DNA from: Pigmentiphaga sp. NML080357
Lineage (GTDB): Bacteria > Pseudomonadota > Gammaproteobacteria > Burkholderiales > Burkholderiaceae_B
Reading direction: 5' to 3'
Length of the DNA: 64,000 nt
Assembly: GCF_002188465.1 (NCBI RefSeq)
Contig: NZ_NINW01000049.1
Coordinates: 602,733-666,732, forward strand
The position numbers and the translations under genes are program-made. Positions within the stretch are counted from its first letter, which is position 1. Each line of letters begins with the position of its first letter. Shown piece by piece: positions 19,504 through 28,319 of this stretch. The notes under the pieces are model-generated. The model saw nothing but the letters and a program-made list of their open reading frames with translations. It was not told the DNA's origin and made no database searches.

Positions 19504-20493
19504 TCAATTGATCTTGAGTCCGCGCTCGCGGATGAAGGCGGCGATGTTCTCCGCTTCCCGGCGATACTTGGCGGCAAACGCAGCGGCGTCGAGGGGTTCC
19601 AGCACGATGCCCTCCTTGCGCAGCTTCTGCCGCGTGGCTTCGCCCTTGAGCGCGGCTTGGACTGCCGTGTTGAGTCGTTGCGCAACCTCCGGCGGCGTGC
19701 CTGGCGGCGCGAACACGCCGAGTGCGCCCGCCGCATTGAATCCCGGCGCACCCCGCTGCGCGATGACCGGCAGATTGGGAAAGTCGGGGCTGGGATCGGG
19801 CGATCCGATCGCCAGGGCGCGTACGGCGCCGCTTTGCAAATGGCCGGCAGCCAGCGAGGTCGAGCTGAAGATAGCCTGAACGCGGCCGCCGAGCATGTCC
19901 GTCAACATCTGCGCGGCGCCCTTGTAGGGTACGGCCGTCATCCTGAGGCCGAACGCGGCGTTGAGATGTTCCAGGGCGAAGTGGTTGGGCGAGCCGATGC
20001 CGCTGGTTCCGAAGTTGATCTTTCCCGGCTGGCTCCTCACCACCTCGAGGAATTCATCGAAAGACTTGGCCGGGAAATCATGGGGCACCAGCAGCAGCGT
20101 CGTGGGTCGGCCGACGGAGGCGACGGGAAGCAGGTCGTTCACTGGATCGAACGACAGGCTCCTGTCGAGCGCCGCGGCAATCTGCAGAGAGGTGTAGGCC
20201 GTGAAGAGGATGGTCTGTCCATCCGGCCGCGCCTTGGCAATCTGTGCCGCGGCGACGGCGCCGGCCGCTCCGCCTTTGTTTTCAGGCACGATGGTGCGGC
20301 CGAGGAGGGGGCCGAGATCGCTGGCAAGCTGGCGCGCGACCGTGTCGACGATCGCGCCGGGCGGATAGCCGATGATCATCGTGAGGGGAGGCGCCGATGA
20401 TGTGCCTTGGGCATGCGCTGCGGACATCGCTGCCAGCGTACCGAGCGCGGCTGCCAGGCGTATGAATGTGCCAGCGTGGAAGGGGTGGGTCAT
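19504..20493 (-). CDS. Bug-family tripartite tricarboxylate receptor (first of four)
   Basis: A periplasmic substrate-binding protein of the Bug/TctC family, 329 residues with a signal peptide ending SAAHA near residue 28. Family landmarks are MIIGYPPGAIVDTVARQLA, IVPENKGGAAGAVAA and VPYKGAAQMLTDMLGG. Such receptors bind carboxylic acids for TctAB permeases, but no TctA or TctB is in the window. Co-orientation with the CHMI-like and bicupin genes suggests an aromatic or dicarboxylate ligand (inference). Confidence 0.93.
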   Translation of the reverse strand: MTHPFHAGTFIRLAAALGTLAAMSAAHAQGTSSAPPLTMIIGYPPGAIVDTVARQLASDLGPLLGRTIVPENKGGAAGAVAAAQIAKARPDGQTILFTAYTSLQIAAALDRSLSFDPVNDLLPVASVGRPTTLLLVPHDFPAKSFDEFLEVVRSQPGKINFGTSGIGSPNHFALEHLNAAFGLRMTAVPYKGAAQMLTDMLGGRVQAIFSSTSLAAGHLQSGAVRALAIGSPDPSPDFPNLPVIAQRGAPGFNAAGALGVFAPPGTPPEVAQRLNTAVQAALKGEATRQKLRKEGIVLEPLDAAAFAAKYRREAENIAAFIRERGLKIN

Positions 20494-20532
20494 GACTGTC
20501 TCGCGGGTTGTTGTGGTTGTCGCTGGCCGGCT

Positions 20533-21366
20533 TCAGGAAGCGGCCGGCCGGGTGGGATCCTCATAATCCGCTGCGTTGGCGATCCAGCCTTTGGCGATGA
20601 AATCGCGTCGGGGCGGAGAGAATATGTCGATCAACAGGTGATAGCCCGCGCCTACCCCTTCGGTCGTGTGGATGAGGCCTGGCGGAATGACCAGCAATGA
20701 ACGGGGTGCGGCCGCGAGGTGTTCATCGTCCCGCCACAGGTCGGCATTGCTGCCCCATGGCGTGCGCAAGTGATGCATGAAGCGGCCTTCGATCGCCAGC
20801 GATCCTTGCTCGAAATCGTCGTGACTGTGCGGACTCAGCTTTGCGCGGTCGCGCGGCCCGTCGTACTCGACCCAGTTGATGCTCAGCGTGTCGGTTTGAT
20901 ACATCTTGAGGCGTGCGTTATCGGCCGGCGCGGCGATGTCGTCGATGGCCGTGACCAGCGGTTTGCCCTCGCCGCTGCGCCGGCGGAACGCCGGCGTCGA
21001 AGCGACGATGCGGGAATCGCGGGTCCGTTCGTTGAGGTAATCCGAAGAACCGAGGTCGTTGCGGCTGCTGGCGATCAGTATCCCGAGTGCCGGCGCCTCG
21101 AGCGTAATCGTGCACCGGCCTGCCGGAATGATGCAGAATGACCGCCCGGGTGCCGCCGTCGTGCTTGTGCCGTGTTCAATGCGCGCGCCGGCGCCCGGAA
21201 GCAGCAGCAGTAATTCGTGCGCGCTGTCTGCGACATGAGGCTGCGTATGGCCGATCCAATCGACGCTGAAGTTCTGTGCGCGGCCGACATGGCGTTCGCC
21301 GGCTGACATGGCCTCGGGAAACTCGATGAGTTCCGCGTGGTGCGCCGTGAGTGGGGTAGCGTTCAT
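20533..21366 (-). CDS. Bicupin protein of unknown substrate
   Basis: A 277-residue protein with two cupin folds. The second domain keeps a plausible metal site (HSHDDFEQGSLAIEG, with a later IHTTEG). The first has no clear His-x-His and may be structural. Bicupins include ring-cleaving dioxygenases and isomerases, but no specific family could be assigned from the sequence. It lies between a Bug receptor and a flavin reductase, with 18 bp to the latter, and probably belongs to the same operon. Confidence 0.7.
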   Translation of the reverse strand: MNATPLTAHHAELIEFPEAMSAGERHVGRAQNFSVDWIGHTQPHVADSAHELLLLLPGAGARIEHGTSTTAAPGRSFCIIPAGRCTITLEAPALGILIASSRNDLGSSDYLNERTRDSRIVASTPAFRRRSGEGKPLVTAIDDIAAPADNARLKMYQTDTLSINWVEYDGPRDRAKLSPHSHDDFEQGSLAIEGRFMHHLRTPWGSNADLWRDDEHLAAAPRSLLVIPPGLIHTTEGVGAGYHLLIDIFSPPRRDFIAKGWIANAADYEDPTRPAAS

Positions 21367-21384
21367 GGTATGCGATCAGGGAAA

Positions 21385-22011
21385 TCAAGCGATGGGGGGG
21401 CTGGGGCGGGGCAATTCGGTCAATGAGCCGACCGTCGCATACTGCGAGCCCCCGAGGCGCGTCAGCGGCAGCGTCCGGGCGACGTCGAAACGCCCTTGCG
21501 CATCGACGTACTCGTCCTGCAGATGAACGCCGATAACGCTGCCGAACACGACGGAACTCCGGGTCTCTCCGTTCCGGGTCGGCTCGATCTCGACGATCTG
21601 CAGCAGGCGGCATTCCAGGTGGGCAGGCGAAGCTGCCACGCGGGGAGGGGCGACCTTGACGCTCGGGAGTTTCTCCAGCCCGGCAACGTCGAATTCGTCG
21701 ACTCCCGCCGGCAGGTTCAGCGAAGTCTGGTTCATGGCATCCCGCAGGTCCCAAGTGACCAGATTGGCCACGAATTCCCGGGTGGCGCGAACGTTGGCCA
21801 ACGTGTCCTTCTCGGGACGGTCGCCCGCTGCATTGCACGAGAACATCAGGACCGGGGGCGCGGTGGACACCAGGTTGAAGTGCGAGAAAGGCGCCAGGTT
21901 GGCATGGCCCGACTCGTCAAGCGTGCTTATCCAGCCTATGGGGCGGGGAGCGACGATGGCGTTGAACAAACTTCTTCGATAGTCGGTGACGGTGTCTAGG
22001 TCGAGGAACAT
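21385..22011 (-). CDS. Flavin reductase-like (DIM6/NTAB family) protein
   Basis: A 208-residue FMN-binding split-barrel protein. The N-terminal YRRSLFNAIVAPRPIGWIST and the following NLAPFSHFNLVSTAPP are typical of the family, whose members supply reduced flavin to monooxygenases or act on flavin-dependent substrates. No monooxygenase partner lies nearby. The frame is open far upstream, but MFLDLDTVTDY at 22011 is the conserved start. The 286-bp space to the divergent MFS gene probably contains both promoters. Confidence 0.85.
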   Translation of the reverse strand: MFLDLDTVTDYRRSLFNAIVAPRPIGWISTLDESGHANLAPFSHFNLVSTAPPVLMFSCNAAGDRPEKDTLANVRATREFVANLVTWDLRDAMNQTSLNLPAGVDEFDVAGLEKLPSVKVAPPRVAASPAHLECRLLQIVEIEPTRNGETRSSVVFGSVIGVHLQDEYVDAQGRFDVARTLPLTRLGGSQYATVGSLTELPRPSPPIA

Positions 22012-22297
22012 CGCGGGGCAAGCCTGAAAGGGAGAGAAGCGCCGGGCAGCCGGCGCTCCTCGAGCAGCGCTACGGGTGGACAAATATAAGGAGCGCGCCC
22101 GCATCGGGCCACGGCTTTTTTGGAGCTTTCCTAAGCGTGGAAAGCTTGGAGCCGGACGTCTGTCTGGCCGATGCCGGCGCCAATCGTCCGCTGGGCATTC
22201 CTGCGCTGCCGTGGTAGCCCGGGGGGTATCATGCGGGAAAACGAGACGCGGCCGGCCCTTCCTGCCGCCGATCCACAAGACCGCCGCACGAGACCCG

Positions 22298-23521
22298 ATG
22301 ACACGCACCCCGCCGGCCTGGCTGATGCCCGTAGTGGCCATTTGCATTCTGCAGACCAATTCGTCATTCCTGACCCGGCTCATTCCCATCGTCGCGCCGG
22401 CCATGTCCGCGGAGTTCGGCTGGAGCGGCAGCTCCATCGGCTACCTGACCGCCAGCAATTCGATGGGGGGGCTGGCCATACTGATCGCGGGCTCTGCGTT
22501 GCTCAAGCAAATAGGCGGGATGAGGACCTTGCAGCTGACGCTGTCGCTGGGGGCCGTTTGCCTGGCGTTGTTGCTGTATCCCAGCCTCGGCGTCGCGCTG
22601 GCCGCATGTTTTGCCATGGGCTTGAGCAACGGCGCCGCCAATCCGGCCGGCAGCGAGGTGCTGCAGCGATTTTCCCCGCCCGGCAAGCGCAACCTGATGT
22701 TCTCGATCAAGCAGGCCGGGGTTCCCTTGGGCGGCGTGATGGCGGGATTGCTGGTGCCGGCGATGGTCGCGCTGGGGGGCTGGCGCATGGCCCTCCTGGC
22801 GTGCGCGGCGATCGTGCTGTTGCCCATCGCGCTGACTTGGCGGCTCAGCGCCGGCCTGGACGAGATACCCGCGAAAACGGGCCGCGCCTTCCCGGTGCCG
22901 ACCTGGCGGTCGCTGCGTACGCTGGGCGTGCCCTTGGCATCGCTGATGCACAACCGCGGCCTGCTGAAGATCTCCATCGTGGGCAGCCTGTTCGCGGTAT
23001 CCCAGAGCTGCTGGTTCACGTTCACCGTGGTCTACCTGGTCGACGGCCTGGGTTATTCCCTCGGGCGGGCCGGGATGGTGTTTGCCGTGATGCAGGCAGG
23101 CGGCGTGATCGGCCGCGTAGCGCTGGGGTGGTTGTCCGACTATCTGCGGTCAGCCACGGCGGTGCTGTCGATCGCGGCCCTTCTTTCGGCGGCGACGACG
23201 GCGCTGCTGGGATTCACCAGCCCCGAGTGGCCGCTCTGGGCGGCCCTTTTGCTAGCGTTCGTCGCGGGATGTTCGGCGGCGAGCTGGAACGGCGTGCAGA
23301 TCGCGGAAGTGGCGCGCCGGTCGCCGCCCCACCTGATCTCGGAAACCGCAGCGGGATCCAGCATCCTGGTCAACCTGACCAATATGGTGGCGCCCACGCT
23401 GTTCGCGGTGTTCGTCTCGGCCGGCGGGGGCTACGGCTATGCCTTCGTCTGTGCCGGGGCATGCTCGCTGCTGGTGCTCGCCTGCCTGCCGCGCGACCCG
23501 AGCGACGCCGGCGGGCGGTAG
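22298..23521 (+). CDS. MFS transporter
   Basis: A 407-residue major facilitator protein with about twelve hydrophobic helices. The first half contains LTASNSMGGLAILIAGSALL and the second half a repeat-like VFAVMQAGGVIGRVALGWLSDYLRS loop (the GxxxD/R/K motif between helices 8 and 9). It resembles CynX/NIMT-like and organic-acid carriers, with no firm substrate. The start at 22298 is chosen because the upstream open frame is not protein-like. It is divergent from the flavin reductase operon. Confidence 0.85.
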   Translation: MTRTPPAWLMPVVAICILQTNSSFLTRLIPIVAPAMSAEFGWSGSSIGYLTASNSMGGLAILIAGSALLKQIGGMRTLQLTLSLGAVCLALLLYPSLGVALAACFAMGLSNGAANPAGSEVLQRFSPPGKRNLMFSIKQAGVPLGGVMAGLLVPAMVALGGWRMALLACAAIVLLPIALTWRLSAGLDEIPAKTGRAFPVPTWRSLRTLGVPLASLMHNRGLLKISIVGSLFAVSQSCWFTFTVVYLVDGLGYSLGRAGMVFAVMQAGGVIGRVALGWLSDYLRSATAVLSIAALLSAATTALLGFTSPEWPLWAALLLAFVAGCSAASWNGVQIAEVARRSPPHLISETAAGSSILVNLTNMVAPTLFAVFVSAGGGYGYAFVCAGACSLLVLACLPRDPSDAGGR

Positions 23522-23540
23522 CGCGCGCTTGCAAGAACGG

Positions 23541-23954
23541 TTAACCCGGTACGCCCCGCCTGGCTCGCGGCTGCGGCGCGACGCCCAGGCGCGGGTCGCG
23601 CCGCAGCGCCAGTTCCGCCATCCTGGCAGCGACCGTCTCGAAATCGCCGTCGTCCTGCGGTACGTACAGCCATTTTCCCAGCACGGGATGGGGCCGCAGC
23701 GCCGGCGACTCCTCCACGAGCATGGCGTGGCGGTCTTTCGAGGTGCACACCAGCAGGCCGTTCCAGGGGTCGCCCCGGTCCGCCACCACGAGGCAAAGCA
23801 GGTCGTCCAGGTAGGCGGCGATGCAGCCGAACATGCGCTTGCTCGAATAGCCGGCATCCCGTTCCAGCGGCTCGAAGATCCACAGGAGCGAATTGCTGGC
23901 TGCCGCGATCTGTTTCCTGGGAGGCGCGAAGGGGGTAGGGCGGTCCTTGGACAT
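23541..23954 (-). CDS. Small TfoX/Sxy N-terminal-like protein
   Basis: A 137-residue basic protein. The stretch SSKRMFGCIAAYLDDLLCLVVADRG resembles the TfoX N-terminal/YjbR-like fold, and the ending is Arg/Pro-rich. Function is not established, and the resemblance is by eye. It is convergent with the MFS gene (19 bp) and lies 21 bp from the next minus-strand gene. Confidence 0.6.
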   Translation of the reverse strand: MSKDRPTPFAPPRKQIAAASNSLLWIFEPLERDAGYSSKRMFGCIAAYLDDLLCLVVADRGDPWNGLLVCTSKDRHAMLVEESPALRPHPVLGKWLYVPQDDGDFETVAARMAELALRRDPRLGVAPQPRARRGVPG

Positions 23955-23975
23955 GGGCGCCGCTTCGTCAGCCGG

Positions 23976-24317
23976 TCAATCGTGCCGCTCTTCGCACACG
24001 ACCTGGGCGTCGGCGTAGGGAACGACGGTGTCGGGCGCGGCCATCATGGTTGACCCGCCGGCCGCGTACCATTGCCGCACGCTCTGCCCTTCCTGGTAGG
24101 CCACGGCGTAGATCCGCCCCCGGCACACTTCCTCCAGGCGGCGGTCGAGGCGGGCGCGCAGCGCGTCGGGGGAATCGCCGGGCTGGCCGACGACGCGCAC
24201 GGCCTGCGCGCCCGGCCCCAGTTCCGTTTCAAAGGCTTGCGGTTCGGCGGCCGCCGCGCAGCCGGCCGCCAGGCAGCCGCCCCATATCAGCATGCGCCAT
24301 GTCGCCTGCATGTCCAT
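23976..24317 (-). CDS. Small secreted protein of unknown function
   Basis: A 113-residue protein with an N-terminal signal sequence (WRMLIWGGCLAAGCAAAA) that could be cut by signal peptidase I; a weak lipobox-like LAAGC is also present. The mature part is short and acidic with a pair of cysteines (EEVCRGRIYAVA and QVVCEERHD) that could form a disulfide. Start 24317 follows AAGGAG. No family is recognised. Confidence 0.6.
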   Translation of the reverse strand: MDMQATWRMLIWGGCLAAGCAAAAEPQAFETELGPGAQAVRVVGQPGDSPDALRARLDRRLEEVCRGRIYAVAYQEGQSVRQWYAAGGSTMMAAPDTVVPYADAQVVCEERHD

Positions 24318-24383
24318 CCCACGTCTCCTTGCCCGATGCAGCGCAACGATACGTGGGCCAGGGTTTCCCTGCAAGCGCCTGCC

Positions 24384-25355
24384 TTACTCGTCCGCCTTGA
24401 TCCCTTCCGAGCGGATCAGGTCGCCCCACTTCTTCGTGTCCTTGCGGGCCAGTTCCTCGAATTCCTTGGGCGTGGTCGGCGACAATTCCACGCCGCTGGA
24501 TTCCGCGTAGGCCTTCAGCTCGGGCGAGGCCAGCGCCTTGCGCACCGCCGCATTCAGCGCCTCGACCTTGTCCGCCGGCGTGTTCTTGGGCGCGAACAGG
24601 CCGTACCAGTTGTTGGCATAGACGTTGGGCACGCCCAGCTCGTCGAAGGTCGGCACGTCGGGCAGCAGGGGCGAGCGCTTGGGCGCGGCGATGGCGAGCG
24701 CCTTGGCCTTGCCCGCCTTGATGTTGGACATCAGGCCGGAGATGTCGCCGATGAAGCCGTCCACCTGCCCGCCTATGGTGTCGGTAATGGCCGGCGCGGC
24801 ACCCTTGTAGGGCACGTGCAGGATGTTGGCCTTGGTCGACAGCTTCAGCTGCACGATCGCCATGTGCGGCATGCTGCCCACGCCGGATGAGGCCATCGTG
24901 ACGCCTTTCTGCGTTTTGGCTCGGGCAACGAAATCCTTGGCGGTCTTGCTGGGATGATCGGGACCGACGATCAGCACTTCGGGCGTGGAAACCAGCAGCG
25001 AGACCGGCGCGAAATCCTTGGCGGGATCGTAGATCAGCTTGGGGTAGAGCGCCGGGTTGATCGAGATCGCGCCCACCGAGCTGAGGAAGAGGGTGTGGCC
25101 GTCGGGGCGCGAGCGCGCCACCTGGTTCGCAGCGATGGCGCCGTTGCCGCCGGGCTTGTTCTCGACGACGACGGTCTGCTTGAGTTCCTTTTCCAGTTGC
25201 GTGGCGACCACGCGCGCCAGCGAATCGGCCGGTCCGCCGGGCGGGAAGGCGACGACGAGGCTGGTGACGGATTGGGCGTGGGCGCCGAAGGCGGCCATGC
25301 CGAGCAGGGCCGCTGCGAGCGGGCCGAGGATGCGGGGAGAGTTCAGGTGGAACAT
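24384..25355 (-). CDS. Bug-family tripartite tricarboxylate receptor (second of four)
   Basis: A 323-residue periplasmic receptor with a Sec signal peptide ending FGAHA. Family motifs are VAFPPGGPADSLARVVA, VVENKPGGNGAIAANQVARS and VPYKGAAPAITDTIGG. ATG 25355 follows AAGGAG. It is the last gene of a minus-strand run starting at 29189, so the ligand is probably the substrate of that pathway (inference). No TctAB membrane genes are nearby. Confidence 0.93.
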   Translation of the reverse strand: MFHLNSPRILGPLAAALLGMAAFGAHAQSVTSLVVAFPPGGPADSLARVVATQLEKELKQTVVVENKPGGNGAIAANQVARSRPDGHTLFLSSVGAISINPALYPKLIYDPAKDFAPVSLLVSTPEVLIVGPDHPSKTAKDFVARAKTQKGVTMASSGVGSMPHMAIVQLKLSTKANILHVPYKGAAPAITDTIGGQVDGFIGDISGLMSNIKAGKAKALAIAAPKRSPLLPDVPTFDELGVPNVYANNWYGLFAPKNTPADKVEALNAAVRKALASPELKAYAESSGVELSPTTPKEFEELARKDTKKWGDLIRSEGIKADE

Positions 25356-25397
25356 GGTGTTCTCCTTAATCGTTATGGACATTCGAGGCGCGGGCGT

Positions 25398-26345
25398 TCA
25401 ACCGCCGGGTGCGCCCTGGGTGTTGACGAATAGCGAGTAAAGCGAAGTGCAGGACGCCATGAACAGGCGATTGCGGTGCTTGCCTCCAAAACACAGGTTG
25501 GCGCAGCGCTCGGGCAGCGCGATGCGGCCCAGGAGTTCTCCCTGGGGGGAAAATACGCGTACGCCATCGAGCTCGGGCGTGCCCATGCCCCAGCCGCACC
25601 AGAGGTTGCCGTGGACGTCCACGCGAAAGCCGTCGGGCGTGCCGTCGGCGGCGTCGAACAGCACGCGTTGCGCGCCCAGGCTCCGGCCATCGTCCGAGAG
25701 GTCGAACGCCAGGACGTTGCGCGGCCGCGAACGCGATTCGATGACGTACAGGCGTTTCTCGTCAGGAGAAAAGGCCAGGCCATTGGGGCCGTCGACCGTA
25801 TCGCAGACGAGCGCGACGTCGCCGCTGTGGGGGTCGATGCGGTAGATGGCGGCGGGCAGTTCCTGCTCGGCTTTTTCCCCCTGGTAGTAGCCGATGATGC
25901 CGAAGGGCGGATCGGTGAACCAGATGGAACCGTCGGACTTCACCACGACGTCGTTGGGCGAGTTCAGCCGCTTGCCCCGGTAGCGGTCGGCCAGCACGGT
26001 GATGCGGCCGTCATGTTCGGTGCGGGTCACGCGCCGCCCCTGGTGTTCGCAGGTGACGAGGCGGCCCTGGCGGTCGCGCGTATTGCCGTTCGCATGGCCG
26101 GACACCGGCCGCCACACGTGCGCCTGGCCGGTGATCTCGTCCCAGCGCATGATGCGGTCGTTGGGCACGTCGCTCCACAATAGGTAGCGGCCATCGCCGA
26201 ACCATACCGGCCCCTCGGCCCAGCGGCATCCCGTGGCCAGGCGCTCGACGGCCGCCAGCGGCAGCACGAGTTTCTCGAAGCGCGGGTCCAGCGCGATGAC
26301 GGCCGGATCGGGGTAGCGCACAGGGGTGTCAGTCGCAGCGTGCAC
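25398..26345 (-). CDS. SMP-30/gluconolactonase family lactone hydrolase
   Basis: A six-bladed beta-propeller metalloenzyme of 315 residues. Metal-ligand signatures of the family are visible: Glu44 in WAEGPVW, NSPNDVVV, GPNGLAFSPD and TPDGFRVD. Known relatives open aldonolactones, and some act on other lactones. Its start lies inside the end of the SDR gene (17-bp overlap), so the two are translationally linked. It may act after the SDR by hydrolysing a lactone that the SDR makes (inference). Confidence 0.9.
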   Translation of the reverse strand: MHAATDTPVRYPDPAVIALDPRFEKLVLPLAAVERLATGCRWAEGPVWFGDGRYLLWSDVPNDRIMRWDEITGQAHVWRPVSGHANGNTRDRQGRLVTCEHQGRRVTRTEHDGRITVLADRYRGKRLNSPNDVVVKSDGSIWFTDPPFGIIGYYQGEKAEQELPAAIYRIDPHSGDVALVCDTVDGPNGLAFSPDEKRLYVIESRSRPRNVLAFDLSDDGRSLGAQRVLFDAADGTPDGFRVDVHGNLWCGWGMGTPELDGVRVFSPQGELLGRIALPERCANLCFGGKHRNRLFMASCTSLYSLFVNTQGAPGG

Positions 26346-27129
26346 TCATGCCTCCATCGACCACGATCTCCGTGGCGGTGATGAACCGGGCCTCGTTCGA
26401 GGCGAGGAACAGCGCGGCGTTGGCGGTGTCCAGTCCATCGCCCATGAAGGGCAGAGGGATGCGCGACTGGCGCTGCGCGAGCAGTTTCTCGACGTCGCCG
26501 CCGGTGCGCTGCCCTGCCAGGCGGACCTCCACCATGGGCGTGTGCATCTGTCCGGGGATGACGGTGTTGCAGCGGATATTCTTCTTCGCATATTCCAGCG
26601 CCACGACGCGCGACAGCTGGATGACGCCGGCCTTGGCGCTGGAGTAGCCGACCTGGGCCGAGCCGGTCCAGCGTATGCCCGAGGTCGAGGCGATGTTGAC
26701 GATGGCGCCGCCGCCCTGTTCCTCCATCAGCGGCAGCACGTGGCGGCAGCAGAGGTAGACGCTCTTGAGGTTGAAGTCGATCTGCGCGTCCCAGGTTTCC
26801 TCGTCCAGGTCCACCGGGCCGCCCTTGCGCGAGCCGCCCACGTTGTTGACCAGGATGTCCACGCCGCCCCAGGTATCCACGCAGGCGCGCACCATGTCGC
26901 GGACCTCGTCGGACGAGGTGACGTCGGCGCGCCAGATGGCGATCTCGCCCCCGATTTCACGCACGCGCGCGACGGTTTCTTCCATGGCCGCGGGGTCGCG
27001 GTCCACCGCGAACACGCGCGCGCCTTCCTGTGCGAAGCGGTAGGCGATGGCGCGTCCGTTGCCCCAGCCGGTGCCGACGCTGCCCGCGCCCGTGACGATG
27101 GCTACCTTGCCTTCCAATCGGCCTGTCAT
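26329..27129 (-). CDS. Short-chain dehydrogenase/reductase
   Basis: A Rossmann-fold NAD(P)-dependent oxidoreductase of 266 residues. The nucleotide loop is an extended TGAGSVGTGWGNGRA in place of the common TGxxxGIG. VDRDP after beta-2 suggests NAD preference. NNVGG, the catalytic Ser in IASTSG, and Tyr-Ser-Ser-Ala-Lys (VGYSSAKAG) are in order. It resembles the SDR at 34079, which has the same extended loop. It lies in the lactonase/amidohydrolase cluster. Confidence 0.92.
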   Translation of the reverse strand: MTGRLEGKVAIVTGAGSVGTGWGNGRAIAYRFAQEGARVFAVDRDPAAMEETVARVREIGGEIAIWRADVTSSDEVRDMVRACVDTWGGVDILVNNVGGSRKGGPVDLDEETWDAQIDFNLKSVYLCCRHVLPLMEEQGGGAIVNIASTSGIRWTGSAQVGYSSAKAGVIQLSRVVALEYAKKNIRCNTVIPGQMHTPMVEVRLAGQRTGGDVEKLLAQRQSRIPLPFMGDGLDTANAALFLASNEARFITATEIVVDGGMSARCD

Positions 27130-27166
27130 GATTTGTCTCTCGTGTCTCTTGATGGGGGAAATCGCA

Positions 27167-27718
27167 TCAGCGCCCGAACTCGACGGTGCTGCCGTCGGGA
27201 GGCGGGATCTCGAAGACGCTCAGCGTCATCGAGATCAGCGTGTAGTAGCCGGCCATGCCGACCAGGTCCACGACACCGTCGGTGCCCAGCACCTCCATGG
27301 CTTCCCGGTACAGCGCATCCGAGACCTGGCGCGTTTCCACCAGCTCCCGCACGAAGCGATAGACCACCGATTCGTCCTGCCGGCTGAAGTCGGGCGAGGC
27401 GCCGGTACGGATCTGCTCCGCCACGGCGGCATCGAGTCCGGCCTTCAGCGCGATGGGATGGTGCGCCCACCACTCGAAGGGGGCGCGCCACAGCGCGGCC
27501 ATGGTCAGGATGGCCAGCTCGGAGAGCCGGGGCGGCAGGCTGGAGTCGTAGCGGCAATACTGGCCCAGGGCCTGCGCATGCTCGGCCAGGCCGGGCCGGT
27601 GCAGCCAGATCGCCAGCGGCCCGCGCACCTTGCCGCGCGGCCCCGAGGCGATGGCGTCATAGACGCGGCGCTGGTGTTCGTTCATCTGCTCGACGTCGGG
27701 CGGATTCAGTCTGGGCAT
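27167..27718 (-). CDS. Carboxymuconolactone decarboxylase-like protein
   Basis: An all-alpha CMD/AhpD-superfamily protein of 183 residues. It lacks the AhpD-type CxxC and has EWWAHHPIALKAGL, the arrangement of gamma-carboxymuconolactone decarboxylase-like members. The superfamily decarboxylates lactones or reduces peroxides. Its start lies 2 bases from the stop of the upstream gene, so the two are likely coupled. The larger open frame on the same strand is not coding beyond 27718. Confidence 0.82.
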   Translation of the reverse strand: MPRLNPPDVEQMNEHQRRVYDAIASGPRGKVRGPLAIWLHRPGLAEHAQALGQYCRYDSSLPPRLSELAILTMAALWRAPFEWWAHHPIALKAGLDAAVAEQIRTGASPDFSRQDESVVYRFVRELVETRQVSDALYREAMEVLGTDGVVDLVGMAGYYTLISMTLSVFEIPPPDGSTVEFGR

Positions 27719-27720
27719 GC

Positions 27721-28278
27721 TCAAGTCTCCTGGTTGTCTGGGACGGCGCGGAACATGGTCCGCTTGGTATTGATGAAATGAGGGCGTACGCGGTCGCTCC
27801 ATGCCGTCGCCCGCACCGCCAGCCATGCGGGAGAGCCGAAGGTCTCGCGGCTGGCGAGGTCGTAGCAGGCGATGTAGCGCGGCGATGCGTCGGCGGCGAC
27901 ATAGCGCCGCGCGCGCACGGTGCCGGGAACGGCGGCGAGGCCGGGCAGATGTTCCTGGTCGTACCAGCGGTCGAAGTCCTCCTCGGCTTGGGGGGTGACG
28001 TCCGTCTCCACCATGTAGAGCCAGGGGGCCGGCATGCCGGCTGCCTGCCCGGGCAGGCAGCCGGCGAGGGTCATCGCGACGGCCTGCGCGCGGGGATGCT
28101 GCCTGCGCAGCACGGCGGCCAGGCTCGCCAGGTCCTGCGGCGCCGGCAGCAGGGCGTAGCTCTCCGCATGGTCGGCCGCGTGATAAAGGCACAACCCGGC
28201 ATGCGGGGCACCGGGCAGCTCGCGCAGCCGGGCGTAGTCCAGCGTTTCTTCCGGGAATCGGATTAACAGCGTTTGCAT
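27721..28278 (-). CDS. EthD-like/dimeric alpha-beta barrel protein
   Basis: A 185-residue protein whose C-terminal half (about residues 90-185) resembles EthD-type ferredoxin-fold dimers: ETDVTPQAEEDFDRWYDQEH, then CYDLASRETF. The N-terminal half is probably a second, weaker copy. Members are auxiliary proteins or cyclases in catabolic clusters. It lies between the amidohydrolase and the CMD-like gene in one transcription unit. Start ATG 28278 is assumed from the conserved MQTLLIRFP. Confidence 0.7.
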   Translation of the reverse strand: MQTLLIRFPEETLDYARLRELPGAPHAGLCLYHAADHAESYALLPAPQDLASLAAVLRRQHPRAQAVAMTLAGCLPGQAAGMPAPWLYMVETDVTPQAEEDFDRWYDQEHLPGLAAVPGTVRARRYVAADASPRYIACYDLASRETFGSPAWLAVRATAWSDRVRPHFINTKRTMFRAVPDNQET

Positions 28279-28319
28279 GTCTTGCTCGGTCTTCGTCGCA
28301 AGGGCGGACGCGCGGCGTC

